Below are positions 23,287 to 33,761 of a DNA stretch of 64,000 bases, piece by piece. Location of the stretch: contig JASAND010000491.1 in the NCBI GenBank assembly GCA_030248195.1, forward strand, positions 1 through 64,000, read 5' to 3'. Position 1 is the first letter of the stretch. Each line of letters begins with the position of its first letter. The stretch is from Trissonchulus latispiculum (lineage: Eukaryota > Nematoda > Enoplea > Enoplida > Ironidae). The translations under genes and the position numbers were made by a program. The notes beneath the pieces were generated by a model that worked only from the letters and a program-made list of their open reading frames with translations, was not told the origin of the DNA and ran no database searches.

Positions 23287-24057
23287 AACAAGAACAAAAA
23301 GTGCTCCTTCGTCGCATGTAAAATACATATGAGTCTTCGTCGGCAGGTTGTACATAAGCAAAACCTAGCCTGTAAAATACATATGAGTTCCGTAGGGAGG
23401 TTGTAAATTAAGGAAAACAAGTTGCAACCGCTTAACATATGAGCCTGTCCTACAACGAGGCTCATATTGGCGTATGTCATACGTAATACGAATAATTTGC
23501 AGATATATATTTTACTTTTATATAAATACATATTGCATAAAGCTTTTCATTACAAATTATCCTTCATATATATAATGTTGATCAGTCATTATAGTGTGCA
23601 TATGCTCAATACGGTACGCCATGAGGCGCTCTGACTCAGCCAAGTGGGAACGCATTCTGCGTGTGTATAATGTGAAAGTGTTTCGAGAATGCATTAGAGG
23701 TGTGCCATAGTGTTTCAGGAAACATCAGGTTGCATGTACAGTTCAGCTTGAGCAGTCGTAGTTCACTTCAGTCCATTTCTTCTGGGCCATGACGTCTATT
23801 TATTTTTCCGTAATGTGGATGAAGCTGAGGTTCTTTAATGAGGCTTTAATGTGGAATGCACTGTGACGCCAATATGAGCCTCGTTGTAGGACAGGCTCAT
23901 AAAAATGTTAAGCGGTTGCAACTTGTTTTCCTTAATTTACAACCTCCCTACGGACCTCATATGTATTTTACAGGCTAGTTTTTGCTTATGTACAACCTGC
24001 CTACGAAGACTCATATGTATTTTACATGCGACGAAGGAGCACTTTTTGTTCTTGTTT
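23287..24057. mobile_element. Palindromic element, family A-like (AACAAGAACAAAAAGTGCTCC end)
   Basis: The left arm holds GTGCTCCTTCGTCGCATG, CATATGAGTCTTCGTCGGCAG and GCCTGTCCTACAACGAGGCT. The right arm carries the complements, ending GGAGCACTTTTTGTTCTTG. The arms are about 190 bp. The terminus AACAA..AACAAAAA-TGCTCC resembles the other A and B family 5' ends. It abuts the 147-bp array element. Confidence 0.7.
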
Positions 24058-24127
24058 TCTATTATTTTATATATGTATGCTCATGAAGGTATGTATAGAC
24101 ATCTTTCAACAGTAGCAAGCAAGCCAA

Positions 24128-24545
24128 CCACAGCACTCCACAACCACTTTGAGCATGCAGTTCTATGACAAATGTTGCTCAGCTCGCTCAGGGCTTTCAT
24201 TTGGTACCAAATTTGACCACTTTTGAAAAATTTCATTTTTGACCGATAATCGCCTAAGTCCCCACCCCACCCCACCACAGCACTCTACAGCCACTTTGAG
24301 CATGCAGTTCTATGACAAAAGTTGCTCAGCTCGCTTAGAGCTTTCATTAGGTACCAAATTTGACCACTTTTGAAAAAATTTCATTTTTGACCGAAAATCG
24401 CCTAAGTCCCCACCCCACCCCAACCACAGCATTCTACAGCCACTTTGAGCATGCAGTTCTATGACAAAAGTTGCTCAGCTCGCTTAGCGCTTTCATTTGA
24501 TACCAAATTTGACCACTTTTGAAAAATTTCATTTTCGACCACTTG
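24128..24545 (+). repeat. 147-bp tandem repeats, about 3 units
   Basis: CCACAGCA(C/T)TC recurs at 24128, 24275 and 24424. Each unit contains TATGACAAAAGTTGCTCAGC, TACCAAATTTGACCACTTTT and CGCCTAAGTCCCCACCCCAC. The same unit forms arrays at 41151-41662 and 43782-44050. Confidence 0.85.
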
Positions 24546-24560
24546 ACCCCCCACCCAACT

Positions 24561-25050
24561 GACCCTCCAGATGGCAAAGTGGAACCAGCACAGCAAGATG
24601 GGTGGGTCAGACGGCAAAACGGATGCCAGGAATGAGCTGGGCGCACCAGAAAACCCCTATAGACAATGTTTTGTCAGGCTAGGTACAGTCCTATATGGTG
24701 TTCCCGGAAGTCGGTACCGACCTGACCCTCCAGACGGCAAAGTGGAACCAGCACAGCAAGATGGGTGGGTCAGACGGCAAAACGGACACCGGGAATGAGC
24801 TGAGCGCACCAGAAAACCCCTATAGACAAAGTTTGGAGAGGCAAAGTAAAGCCTACTATGGACCTCCGGGAAGCGGTTACCGACATGACCCCTCAGACGG
24901 TCAAGTGGAACCAGCCCAGCAACTTGGGTTACTCGGGCAGCAAAACTGATAGCGAGAATCGATTCTCCGTCCCAAAAAACCTTTGTATGCAAAATTTGAG
25001 CCACCCATGTAGCAAAATAAGCGAAAAAATTAAGTTCAAAGTTCGACCCA
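24561..25050 (+). repeat. 163-bp tandem repeats, about 3 units
   Basis: GACCCTCCAG starts units at 24561 and 24723, and a diverged unit begins at 24887; spacings are 162 and 164 bp. Units contain CAAAGTGGAACCAGC, GGGTGGGTC and GCGCACCAGAAAACCCCTAT. The third unit is more diverged. The same unit occurs at 44050-44470. Confidence 0.82.
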
Positions 25051-25617
25051 AAATTCACCAACTTTGGCCGGCCAGTACCGAAAAATTACGCACGAAGACG
25101 GAAAATCATATAGCATTTGAACGACCCCGATATGTGTACTGTTTAACCATATAGTCAGTATTGCCCCATATATAGCCCAATCTGACTTATTAAGGCGCCT
25201 TTGAAGCATACTTTTTGGCCATTTTAGCGTTTTGGCCGACTTTGGCCCCCAGCCAAAAATTTTTTTCCGGCCCTGGGAGGCATAAAAACTAGCTTATTTT
25301 CTTATTTTTGATTTGTACTACAAGAATATATATGGGTTTCATAGGCAAAAATTTTTCTATCTGTAGTTATTCAAGCTACAAAACCCCCTTATGAGACATC
25401 AAAAGCGAGAAACCGGAAAAAAACATCACTCTCGTAAGCGATTTTTGGCATAACTTTTTAACGGAAAGTGGTACGGGGATGAAACTTCAGGAACATACTA
25501 AACTCGACACGTACAATTTTTTGCGCACATAATCTGCGCAGGATCTGCGCAGCTTCTGCGCAGCCTTGTTTTACACGGTCATTCGACCATTTTCACTCAT
25601 ATTATAGGGGTCGCTAC

Positions 25618-26029
25618 CTGGCTTTTTCCTAGGCAAAAATTTCTGGGGGGGAGTCTGGCCCCCCCCCAAGGTCTGGGGGGGGCTCGGATTTCTGGGGGGG
25701 GGGGGAGAAAACATTTTAGAAAAATGTCTAAAAATAGCTATTTTTTGCTGCTGAGCTAAAATATTCACTATTTTTAACTTAAATTTAAGCTTAAAATAGC
25801 TAAAAAATGCTTAAAAATAGGTAAAAATCCGGCGAAGCCGGAAAAAATTTTCAAAATTTGCCCTCAAAACCCTATTTTTCCGGGCACTTTAGGGTAGGGG
25901 GGGTTCTGGGGGGGGGAAGGCCCGAATCCTGGGGGGGGCGATTCTGGGGGGGGGGGGGCGACCCAAGTCGGGGGGGGGGAACCGATTTCTAGGAGGGGCC
26001 CCCTCCAACCCCCTGTAGGAAAAAGCCAG
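25618..26029. mobile_element. Poly-G MITE inserted inside the loop of a family B hairpin
   Basis: The ends CTGGCTTTTTCCTAGG and CTGTAGGAAAAAGCCAG are flanked by GCTAC at 25613-25617 and 26030-26034. It is a sister of 21178-21577. Removing it restores a hairpin ATAGGGGTCGCTAC-CGCGACCCCTAT, so the insertion went exactly into the loop. Confidence 0.82.
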
Positions 26030-26197
26030 GCTACCGCGACCCCTATGACTAGATCACTGTATCAGCGGCTAATTTTTCAGAAGGCTCGTTTTTACGCACC
26101 AAATAAATGCAAAATCGCCATTTATGTAAATAGTTAAACAGAATACAAACCACCCACTATAACGCGATATGAAGATACAGAGAGCACTATTTCGTAC

Positions 26198-26262
26198 CTT
26201 CTGTTCTGCAACCGTTTGTCCACATTCCGATCTTGTAAAGGAAATCGGTCACGATTGCGTAC
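26198..26262 (-). CDS. MYPT-like gene exon, module copy 2, first exon
   Basis: A 65-nt exon encoding VRNRDRFPLQDRNVDKRLQNR plus AG of a split Ser codon; phase 0 in, 2 out. The acceptor is TATTGAAG and the donor AAG|GTACGA. It bridges the phase gap between the exons at 26917 and 21792. It is weakly similar to 30054-30136 (VxRDRxxxQxxN) with the same phases, so it is taken as the first exon of the duplicated module. Confidence 0.68.
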
Positions 26263-26916
26263 CTTCAATAAAAGGTTTGCCATTATTTTACAAAACATCC
26301 CGTCCCGACTCCCGAGGATAGCATATAAATTTTGATCGACAGTATCGAAGTTACAAAACAGCAGGGTACAATCCGTATAATGTTTTCCACAAAAGCTATG
26401 CCGCTTAATTCCACAAAAGCTATGCCGGTTAAAGTTAAAAAGGATATACTTGGTATGGTAGGTTAACGCGGGGGGGGTCTGGGGGGTCCAAGCCCCCCCC
26501 CAGCCCGGACAAGGTACAAGCCCTGTCGCCGTCGGGGACAAGGGGAACGAAAAAATGGCCAAGGGATAACCAAAAACAGCCGGAAAAAATTAGTTTTTAC
26601 AGTAAAATTTCAAAAAATTCCGGCGCCGGAATTTTTTAGCTAAAATGCTTAATTTTTCGGGAAAATTGGGCAAAATTTTGAAATTTTTTCCAAAAATCGA
26701 AGATTATTTGCATATTTTGACAAAAATTGCTAATTTTAATAAAATTAGCGTTAATTTTTCGAAAAATTTTATAAATTTTTTTCTTGAGGTACAAGCCCTC
26801 CTGAAAATTTTTGTTCAAGGTACAAGCCCCCTCAAAATTTTTTGGGGACAAGTCCCCCCAGGACCCGACATTATGTTAAATTATGTACTTGGTAATTACA
26901 ACTACCCGAAACCTAC

Positions 26917-27063
26917 CGATCTCTTTTCTTCAATTGCCACTTCAGGTTTGGGCACCAGAATTCCATTTCTTTTTTCTTCAGCTTCGAGACCTTCTGGTTC
27001 AACTCTAGCAATTTTATGCTGCACATCAGCTTCGCCGGCCCCATTGGCTGGGCGTCCAATCTT
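26917..27063 (-). CDS. MYPT-like gene exon, module copy 1, fourth exon
   Basis: A 147-nt, phase 0-0 exon of 49 codons: KIGRPANGAGEADV ... KIARVEPEGLEAEE ... GILVPKPEVAIEEKRS. It is the paralogue of 19894-20040 and has exactly the same length. The acceptor is ATTGTAG, with a second AG three bases later giving the same frame minus Lys. The donor is TCG|GTAGGT. Confidence 0.85.
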
Positions 27064-27184
27064 CTACAATCATACCCAACAAGCAACTTTGTAAATGAAA
27101 ACATTGACTAAAAAATACAATTTTCAACTGCCTCAGATATATACCTAATGAAATCTTTGTTATGCCTTCAGGAGACTGACAAAC

Positions 27185-27303
27185 CTCAATTTTTCGTGCC
27201 TGTTCAGACGTCGGTAGACCATGAGGGAGCAATACACCAACTGGTTTCTCAGAACGTAATTTCTCAGGAACCCTTTGCAGCTGATCACCATCTGCATCGA
27301 TGC
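27185..27303 (-). CDS. MYPT-like gene exon, module copy 1, third exon
   Basis: Two bases of a split Gly codon, then 39 codons IDADGDQLQRVPEKLRSEK ... VGVLLPHGLPTSEQARKIE. It is the paralogue of 20670-20824. The acceptor is TTTTTATAG and the donor GAG|GTTTGT. Its entry phase fits a direct join to the exon at 29537-29682, which makes the candidate exon at 27543-27627 optional. Confidence 0.85.
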
Positions 27304-27542
27304 CTATAAAAAAACTTCGGACATCAAAACAGGCTCACAACATGGACAAAAAATGAGAGATCTTAATTGTAGGATGGCATTAAAGTTTTTAAGTGTCAAT
27401 TGCGGGAGTAGAAGAATCCGCGTCCGTTTGGAGATCTCTTTCTTGCTGTGGTCGATGCTGTTGAACAATTATCCTTCCACGTGCTCCCTGGGGCGTTTAC
27501 CAGCGTGCCAAATGGATTCTATTTCCCTGGGGTACCAGTTAC

Positions 27543-27627
27543 ACAAGTGGAACTGGTGGCGATCTTTGTCGCTCAGTTAACGGTGTAGCCACATAGTCAT
27601 ATGAAGAAGAAGTGTCAATTGAAATAC
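27543..27627 (-). CDS. Candidate cassette exon or relic in the MYPT-like gene
   Basis: After GCCAGAAG| the frame reads (G)ISIDTSSSYDYVATPL, joining in phase to the upstream exon. The proposed donor is CTTGT|GTAACT, but it leaves phase 2, not compatible with the next exon. If read on, the same frame continues to about 27392 as coding-like sequence (RIIVQQHRPQQERD, SSTPAIDT), interrupted by only two TAA codons. It could be an alternative 3' end, a poison exon, or a decayed exon. Its counterpart is absent from module copy 2. Confidence 0.35.
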
Positions 27628-27693
27628 CTTCTGGCGTTATTTTAAGACCAAACCAAACAAACAAACCGCTCTAGATTACAGCAAATTACAAAA

Positions 27694-29415
27694 CGTCGCT
27701 TCAGAAGCAAAACAACGTAAGTCACATTTTTAATGAAATGGAGTTAAGATATATGTTGGCAGAGCTATAAGGCAACTTTTGGCAAAAGAAAGCAAGTCCA
27801 ACTCCTCTTATTAAGCGAGCTACGTTCTAAAAACGCATGTTTTTGGATCCTATCAATTTTATTAGTAGCAGAGTATCGTAAGTAATTGAAAATTGGACTT
27901 ACGATATTTTGCTGTAGCTTTGTTTTAGCTTTAACACTGGCGCTATAAGCATGTTTGAGTAGTTAAAATATCGTAAGTGCAGGAAGTTTTAAGTTATCAT
28001 AAGATAACTTACCATACACAGGGGCTTAAAATCAGCGGACTGCAGCAAAGTATAACGAGGTGTTTGGTGAACGTTTCGTATACAGGCATTTTTCCGATTT
28101 GATCTACCGACAGGACAGTGTTAGGGCATAAAACTTTTAAACTGCAATATCTCAAAAGTGAAAAAATGCTACTTAAGGGGGGGGTATACCCAGGGGTTTG
28201 CACAACTTCTTCGGAGAGCGCTAGTTTTTTGCATGCAAGTAGGTAACATATCATAGTTAAAAAGTTAATATAAGGCATTGATATATCCCATGACATCCGA
28301 GCTGCATGGGGTCCCAAACTGAAAATTTTTGTTCATTTTTTCAAAATTTAGATTGGTCTTTCGGAAGCTCTGAATTTTTTTCAGGTAAAACTACAGACCT
28401 AAAACTTTGCACACATATTTCCATGGACACGGGTTATATACATGCCAAATGGCAGCTCACAGAAGCTTCTCGTTCGGGAGTACTGTAGCCGCAAACTTTA
28501 AAAATTGTAAAATTTTCACTAGGTGACCTGTCGCCGTTTCGAGCCTAATCCACCAAAGTGCTCCAAATCTTCTGAAATTTTTACAGAATATAGCCAGGAT
28601 ATAAGGTCAAATATGTGCCAGGTTTGGCTGGTTCAAGTTGTGTAATGGTTTTTTAATGACTGCTTAATTATGAGGCTAACAGTGAAAAAATGCTCAAAAT
28701 CGGCATGTAGCAAAACTTTGATGGAATTTATCTCATCGTAGAAGCAATATCGTGACTTGGTGCAATTAGAAAAGTTGTTTAGAATGATGAGATCTATCGA
28801 ATGAGTACTTTTTTGTAGTAATTCGACGATTTTGAAAATTTGGCATTTTTGGCGGGAAGCCAATTTTGCGCCTCTGACAGCAAAAATTGAACAAAATGTT
28901 GTATAACTTTTTACTGATTCGGTTAAAACGCTTCAAATTTTGCACACATATTTATAGTATTAAGAGACATCTGTGTGCAAAATTTGAGCCCAATCGGATG
29001 CTTGCAGCGGATTAGGTCTCAATCGAAATACGTCAATTGCCATAATTTGAGGGTGGGATGCATGGTAAATGTCGTGCTGCACCTGCGTGTACTCAGCCAG
29101 TTTTGAAGTTGCGCATACCCAACGATAGTCTTATGTATCCTTTATGTTCACATGAAAATTCAAGACATTTGCTCTTAGCAGTCCGGAGAAAAATCGCAAA
29201 AACTTCGACCACCCCCATGCAGGAAAAAGCCGTAGGTCAGCAACTTTGCGAGGCTGCTGTGAACGCTGTGAAAAACAAAAACCATCCAAACTTTTAATTA
29301 TTTTGAAGGAACCCAGGTACTAATATGTGACAAAGTTTGAGGACAATCGGAAAAATTTTTGTCATTAGTGTATTTGGTATACCCCCCCTTAAGTTGTTTT
29401 GCTTCTGAAGCGACG
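27694..29415. mobile_element. Outer TIR element (CGTCGCTTCAGAAGC ends), largely replaced by a nested element
   Basis: CGTCGCTTCAGAAGCAAAAC at 27694 and its exact complement ending at 29415 form terminal inverted repeats. Most of the interior is the nested TTAA-flanked element at 28177-29388. The right arm directly abuts the inner TTAA. Non-coding. Confidence 0.65.
28177..29388. mobile_element. piggyBac-like element with GGGGGGGGTATACC ends
   Basis: TTAA at 28173-28176 and 29389-29392 flank the ends GGGGGGGGTATACC and GGTATACCCCCCC. The length is 1212 bp. No transposase frame is present; the longest frames are short and unrelated. The inner sequence contains no tandem repeats. Confidence 0.75.
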
Positions 29416-29536
29416 AAAATATTGATTTCAACAAAAACTACGTTGCTTGCGAAAACCATCAAAAAGCTTTTTAAAAGTAAGGTGAGCTAGAATTAGCATA
29501 GAAACTAATTATTCGAAGTAAAATTAAGAGTATTAC

Positions 29537-29682
29537 CATTAGTAAAATCGGAAGGGCTTTCTGGTAGCGGTCCGCCATCGTCATCAGAACTGGAACTAAG
29601 CCTGAGGAGAACACCCTCACTTTTCTCGTCCACTTTTGTCACAAACTGTTTCGTAGTAGTACTCATTCTAGTAATGGAATTC
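29537..29682 (-). CDS. MYPT-like gene exon, module copy 1, second exon
   Basis: One base completes Lys, then 48 codons NSITRMSTTTKQFVTKVDEK, SEGVLLRLSSSSDDDGG, ESPSDFTN, and a final G. With the upstream exon this gives GRKNSITRMS, a good basophilic-kinase-like site. The acceptor is TTTTTTGAAG and the donor AATG|GTAATA. It is the paralogue of 21662-21792. Confidence 0.87.
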
Positions 29683-30053
29683 CTTCAAAAAAGAAAAACA
29701 TCTAGACGTAAAATTTACATAATCTACGTACAGTACGCGCCAAAATAAATTATCTAGGGACATCAAGAAATACATTGCCCATGTTAAACACTATGGCTTA
29801 AAAGCCTAAATTACCCCGAGACATGTGAAGCCCTCCCGCACACCTGCATCGCAGTCCCTCCAAGCCTCCCAATCAATAACTTTTGTCACCGACCTGCCCA
29901 TTTCCTGAAATTTTGCAAAGCAGAAGAATCCGCCAGAAAGGTGTGAGAACCCGAAACCGGTAGCGGAAGAAAGGTGAACGTTTCAATTGTTTTAATTAAT
30001 CACGTTTTAGACTGACGTTTTTATTAATCCCTAAACACGGTTAGCTGACATAC

Positions 30054-30136
30054 TTTCTGCCCTTTGGTGCATCGTCGGGTATTATAGCCATATTATGTTC
30101 AATCATATTTTGAATCAAAGGACGATCACGAAGAAC
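30054..30136 (-). CDS. MYPT-like gene exon, module copy 1, first exon
   Basis: Twenty-seven codons VLRDRPLIQNMIEHNMAIIP to DDAPKGR plus AA of Lys; phase 0 in, 2 out. The acceptor is ACTATTTCAG and the donor GAAA|GTATGT. It follows the last ankyrin-domain exon, continuing the helix LEELKERQAC. The junction resembles the end of the MYPT ankyrin domain, after which sequences diverge between species. Confidence 0.83.
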
Positions 30137-30173
30137 CTGAAATAGTATTAGCTAACAAACAATTACCTACAAG

Positions 30174-31801
30174 CATAGGCGTAGATAAGGGGGGGGCGCC
30201 CGGGGGGGCGCCCCCCCCCGAAGCTTGTTTGCCCCCCTGGAAATTTTGCCAGCAAAAAAAATTTTAAGCTCGCGCGCAGCGCGAGATTAGCATATTGCAC
30301 CAGTTTTGTCGGGAAAAGTTGTCTGAAAAATAGGTTTTGACCCTTTAATTTTTCAAAAAATCGCTAGCTCTGAGCCAAACTAGAAAACAAGTTTGCGCGA
30401 AAGTTACTGAAAAAATAGGTGTTAAAAAAACTAACTGCTATGACAAGTTGACACGTATTAAGTATTTCATTTTCCTAAAATAAATATTCCTGTCTTTCAC
30501 TGGATTGCACCAAAAGAAATAATCTCGAGCTTCAGATTATCTCGAGATTAACTCAAGATTAACTGGAGATTATCTCGACAGAGCATCGCACCAACCAGAA
30601 CTGAAGATAATCTTGAGTTCGAGATAATCCCCAACTACTGAAATTTCAATCCTACCCCTGAGTAGGATTAAGTCAAGATAATCTCGAGGTTTCCACTAGA
30701 GATGCCTGGATTTGAGCCGTTGGTGTGCATGTTTTCTATTTTCACAACAAATTTTGAGCATTGTTAGGTATACTTTATAAACGCCGCAGCTTACAACACT
30801 TGATTATAGATGCTTTTATTAATATATTCAAAAGCATTTTAGTTTTTTATATGCTAACGTACATTAAAAGAAATACGCACAATAATACGCAATAATTTAT
30901 TGATGTATCATTTATCTAAACGTTATAAGCAGTAATATCTTGCATTTGAATTTTCAAACAATCCTTTTAATTTCAAATGCTTAAACTGGATAATAATATG
31001 GCCAAACACATCTTACTGAATGATGCCGCCCAACTAAACTTCATTCTGTAATCGACAGACTACCTTTAAATTTGAACTTGTCATGTGATAAAACAAACGA
31101 AAGGTTCTATTTTGATTGGTCAAACTGCTCATCACATGACATGAAAACACAGTTTGATTGGTTAATCCTTAACTCGAGATAATCTCGAGCTTAAGCTGTA
31201 GATCAGATAATCTCGAACCAATTTTGGTTGGTGCAGCAGATAATCTTTAACTCAGAGTTAGAGATAAGCTACAGCTAATTCAATCCTGAACTTGAAGATT
31301 ATCTCTAGCTTAAGCTTGAGATAATCTTGATGTTGGTGCAAACGGGCGTTTGTCTTGTCTTGAAGATGTGGCACTTATAAAGAAAGTGTTCAATAAGATA
31401 TAAAAGATTCTCCACTTCTGGGAATTCAAAAGCGATTCAGTTAAAAAAGTTTAAAAAGTTAAAGGTTTTCAACTTGGTATTACAGAATAATATATATAAA
31501 GTTTCTCTAGCACTTCTGAATAAGCAAAATCTAGCAAAATCTGAAAAAGCTTTATATAATAATTAAGCTGTTTCTGGTGAAATTCTGAGAAACTTTCTCA
31601 AGTTTACTAATTAAGAATTAAAGCTTCTGTAGGCGTTTTTGGTGACAATCTGGAAAACTCAAGTTTATTTTTAAAAAGATTGAAAGTTACGATTGTTGGC
31701 CACGGTAAAAAAATTTTGTGGGGGGGGTTCGGTCCGCGGACCCCCCCCCCGACTTGCCAAAGATCCGCCCACCCCGAATCAAAGACCTATCTACGCCACT
31801 G
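30174..31801. mobile_element. hAT-type element, TSD CCTACAAG, with another TIR element nested
   Basis: The ends ATAGGCGTAGATAAGG and CCTATCTACGCCACTG are flanked by perfect 8-bp repeats CCTACAAG at 30166-30173 and 31802-31809. The inner ends have long G/C runs. A second element (30505-31342) sits inside. No transposase was found. Its left end is only 38 bp upstream of the acceptor-side edge of the exon at 30136. Confidence 0.82.
30505..31342. mobile_element. Nested TIR element rich in AGATAATCTCGAG motifs
   Basis: The ends TTGCACCAA and TTGGTGCAA are inverted. Both ~150-bp subterminal zones are packed with variants of GATTATCTCGAG and GATAATCT in both orientations, about a dozen in all. The AT-rich centre has no motif. 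Such clustered subterminal motifs are often transposase-binding arrays; here that is inference. Confidence 0.6.
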
Positions 31802-32105
31802 CCTACAAGCAACGGTTTAAAATGCCCACAAACCTCAAGCTACGCGTCCAACATAAGCGAATAACAAGATGGGCTGCTATATAACAGCACACATGGTGCA
31901 CATGGAAACCGCGTAAAAAGGAGCAGAATGGAAGAACATCGGATAAATAAATGTCCAACCTAAATGAATCCCCTTTAAGCTAGTTCGCAAAAAAACTGTA
32001 CTTAAACAATCGATTACTTTCCATTCATCATAATTGCAGAAACGACTACTCGGTTACTGTAACATTGGAAACCAGATAACATTCAAACTCATTAATGTCA
32101 CATAC

Positions 32106-32180
32106 ACAAGCTTGTCGTTCTTTAAGCTCCTCCAAAAACGTGGTAAGCCTTGGATCCGCAACAGCGAAGCAGGTTTGGCC
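32106..32180 (-). CDS. MYPT-like gene exon, end of ankyrin domain (GQTCFAVADP)
   Basis: A 75-nt, phase 0-0 exon of 25 codons GQTCFAVADPRLTTFLEELK plus ERQAC. It matches GQTAFDVADED..LEEL of MYPT1, the C-terminal cap of the ankyrin domain. The acceptor is ATCTTTCAG and the donor TGT|GTATGT. Confidence 0.92.
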
Positions 32181-32850
32181 CTGAAAGATAAAACCAGAAT
32201 TTCATAAATATTCCTGAGAAGACCTGGGGGGGGGGTTTGATGCGCAGGAGGTCGGAGGACAATAAATCCATTTCGGTTGAAATGAACGAGTCAGCCCACA
32301 CCTGCATGGAATGCGATTATTAGGCACACATCGTGTGTTGTCGCTTTATTTCAAAATACCAAATTGAATTCCTTCGTCCTTCGTCCTAAGTAGACTGATG
32401 GTTTGATGAAAGATTGAAGATTAAAAACGATAAGCTTGCATCACACTAAGAAGGAAGGGGCGTTGGAATCCCTCAAAAATTAAAGGTTCTGCACAAGATA
32501 CAGCAAAATTAGGAGAAAGATAAAGGGACAGAACCTTGATAAAATTGCAGATTTAGTAGATTTTAGCGAAATGACCAAGACGTGATAATGTCCAGCAACT
32601 TTTCTAAAGCTTGCTTACGACTGCCTAGTATCCCCTAAAACGACTTCAAAATTGGGATTCTAGCACTAAATATGTTTGAAATCGGAAAACTCCGCAATTA
32701 CTGTGAAGACGACGGCGATGAAGTGATGACTGGTTCTCCTCCTACCACAAAATTACAGGAACAGGTACAACCCCTTTCTCACAGCATTGGCACCCTCGTT
32801 CATGCATGGTTTGAATGTAGAAAACTTAAGAAAACGGTAAGGATGATTAC
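32181..32850. other. Intron, nothing recognised
   Basis: Contains short G runs but no paired repeat termini, exon or RNA gene. Confidence 0.5.
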
Positions 32851-32995
32851 GGCAAAGTTTTTTCGTTCCATATCCGCCATATGTTCCACCAAGATTTCAG
32901 CAGCTTGCTGTTCACCCCAGTGGGCTGCAGCGTGCAAAGGAGTCCATCCATCTTTGTCTTGAGCGTTCAAGTCAGCACCAGCTTGGATCAAAATA
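32851..32995 (-). CDS. MYPT-like gene exon, ankyrin repeats (DGWTPLHAAAHWG)
   Basis: One base completes Asn, then 48 codons ILIQAGADLNAQDKDGWTPL, HAAAHWGEQQAAEILVEHMA, DMERKNFA. Nearly every position of the MYPT signature DGWTPLHAAAHWG is kept, which separates it from generic ankyrin proteins. The acceptor is CTATTTTAG and the donor GCC|GTAATC. Confidence 0.95.
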
Positions 32996-33171
32996 CTAAA
33001 ATAGTCATGCCACAAAGTACTACCTACAATTTATCAAAGCAAATATTCAACTATTCAACATGTGATGAAAAGATATCCATAAAAATTACTAGAAAAATTA
33101 ATTTCTATTATGTATATACTTCACTTCAATAGCAAAGTCAGCATAAATAAATGCTTCTAAATTATACTGAC

Positions 33172-33331
33172 TTCATCACACGAATATATCCCTTAGCAGC
33201 GGCCACGTGAAGAGACGTGGCACCACTTCTGGGATGCGGGCGATCCTTCAGCTGGCGAGTCTGCAGCCAAACCATGGCATCCTGAAGCATCAATTGTTCC
33301 TCAGCATGACGACTTGCTTCCAGGTCAATTT
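33172..33331 (-). CDS. MYPT-like gene exon, ankyrin domain (LHVAAAKGY)
   Basis: A 160-nt exon: two bases of a split codon, IDLEASRHAEEQLMLQDAM, VWLQTRQLKDRPHPRSGATS, LHVAAAKGYIRVM, then AA. Matches the MYPT segment with the A.WL.....GGTALHVAAAKGY pattern. The acceptor is TTTTTATAG and the donor GAA|GTCAGT. Confidence 0.95.
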
Positions 33332-33761
33332 CTATAAAAATAAAACGATCTAAATAGAACACACCTAAAAGTGTAGGTTAATTAATACCCCATAAAACAG
33401 ACCTAATAAATAAAAAGAACATATCCATACTCTCAAAAGCTTGAAACAACAGGAATTTGCTAACGACAGTTTTCTCAACACTTAAAGAACAGCAGTATAA
33501 ATAAAAATGTATATAAGTGTTTCCAAATAAAAATTTTGATCAGAAAAATTATCATTAATATACATCAGGTTCTCGGTGTAACTAGTCCTTAAAGAGCAAC
33601 TGATTTGGTTGTAGGGTAAATTCCAACAAAATACAAAAGTTATTAGCCAACACGCTAAATTTTAAGGTCCACGAGAATAAGTTGTGCACATATCAGTGCA
33701 TACACTGGAAGAGGCCACGCCACGCAGTTAGAATCCATTATACACTAACTGTAGTACTAAC
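33332..33761. other. Intron, nothing recognised
   Basis: AT-rich; no mobile element or exon identified. Confidence 0.5.

Larger units (their letters stand above)
24058..26048 (+). mobile_element. Hairpin-ended family B element with two tandem arrays, interrupted by a MITE
   Basis: The order is: 147-bp array (24128-24545), 163-bp array (24561-25050), a unique tail containing AACGGAAAGTGGTACGGGG and a run of GCGCAG repeats, then the terminal hairpin ATATTATAGGGGTCGC / GCGACCCCTAT. The same order of parts occurs at 43782-45134. The hairpin is split by the MITE at 25618-26029. Structure (internal ~150-bp repeats, terminal palindrome, no protein) recalls Helentron-associated elements (HINEs) of other invertebrates, but this is inference. 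Confidence 0.6.

Noticed and set aside
24561..25154. Plus- and minus-strand frames of 75-134 codons over the 163-bp repeats
   Set aside because: They follow the repeat period and change frame between units; no domain is encoded.
30174..31801. CRISPR-like array from repeated GATAATCTCGAG words
   Set aside because: Words vary, alternate in orientation and have irregular short spacing inside an animal transposon.
32800..33015. Short ankyrin frames as separate small genes
   Set aside because: They are single exons of one gene; their phases and splice sites join them.
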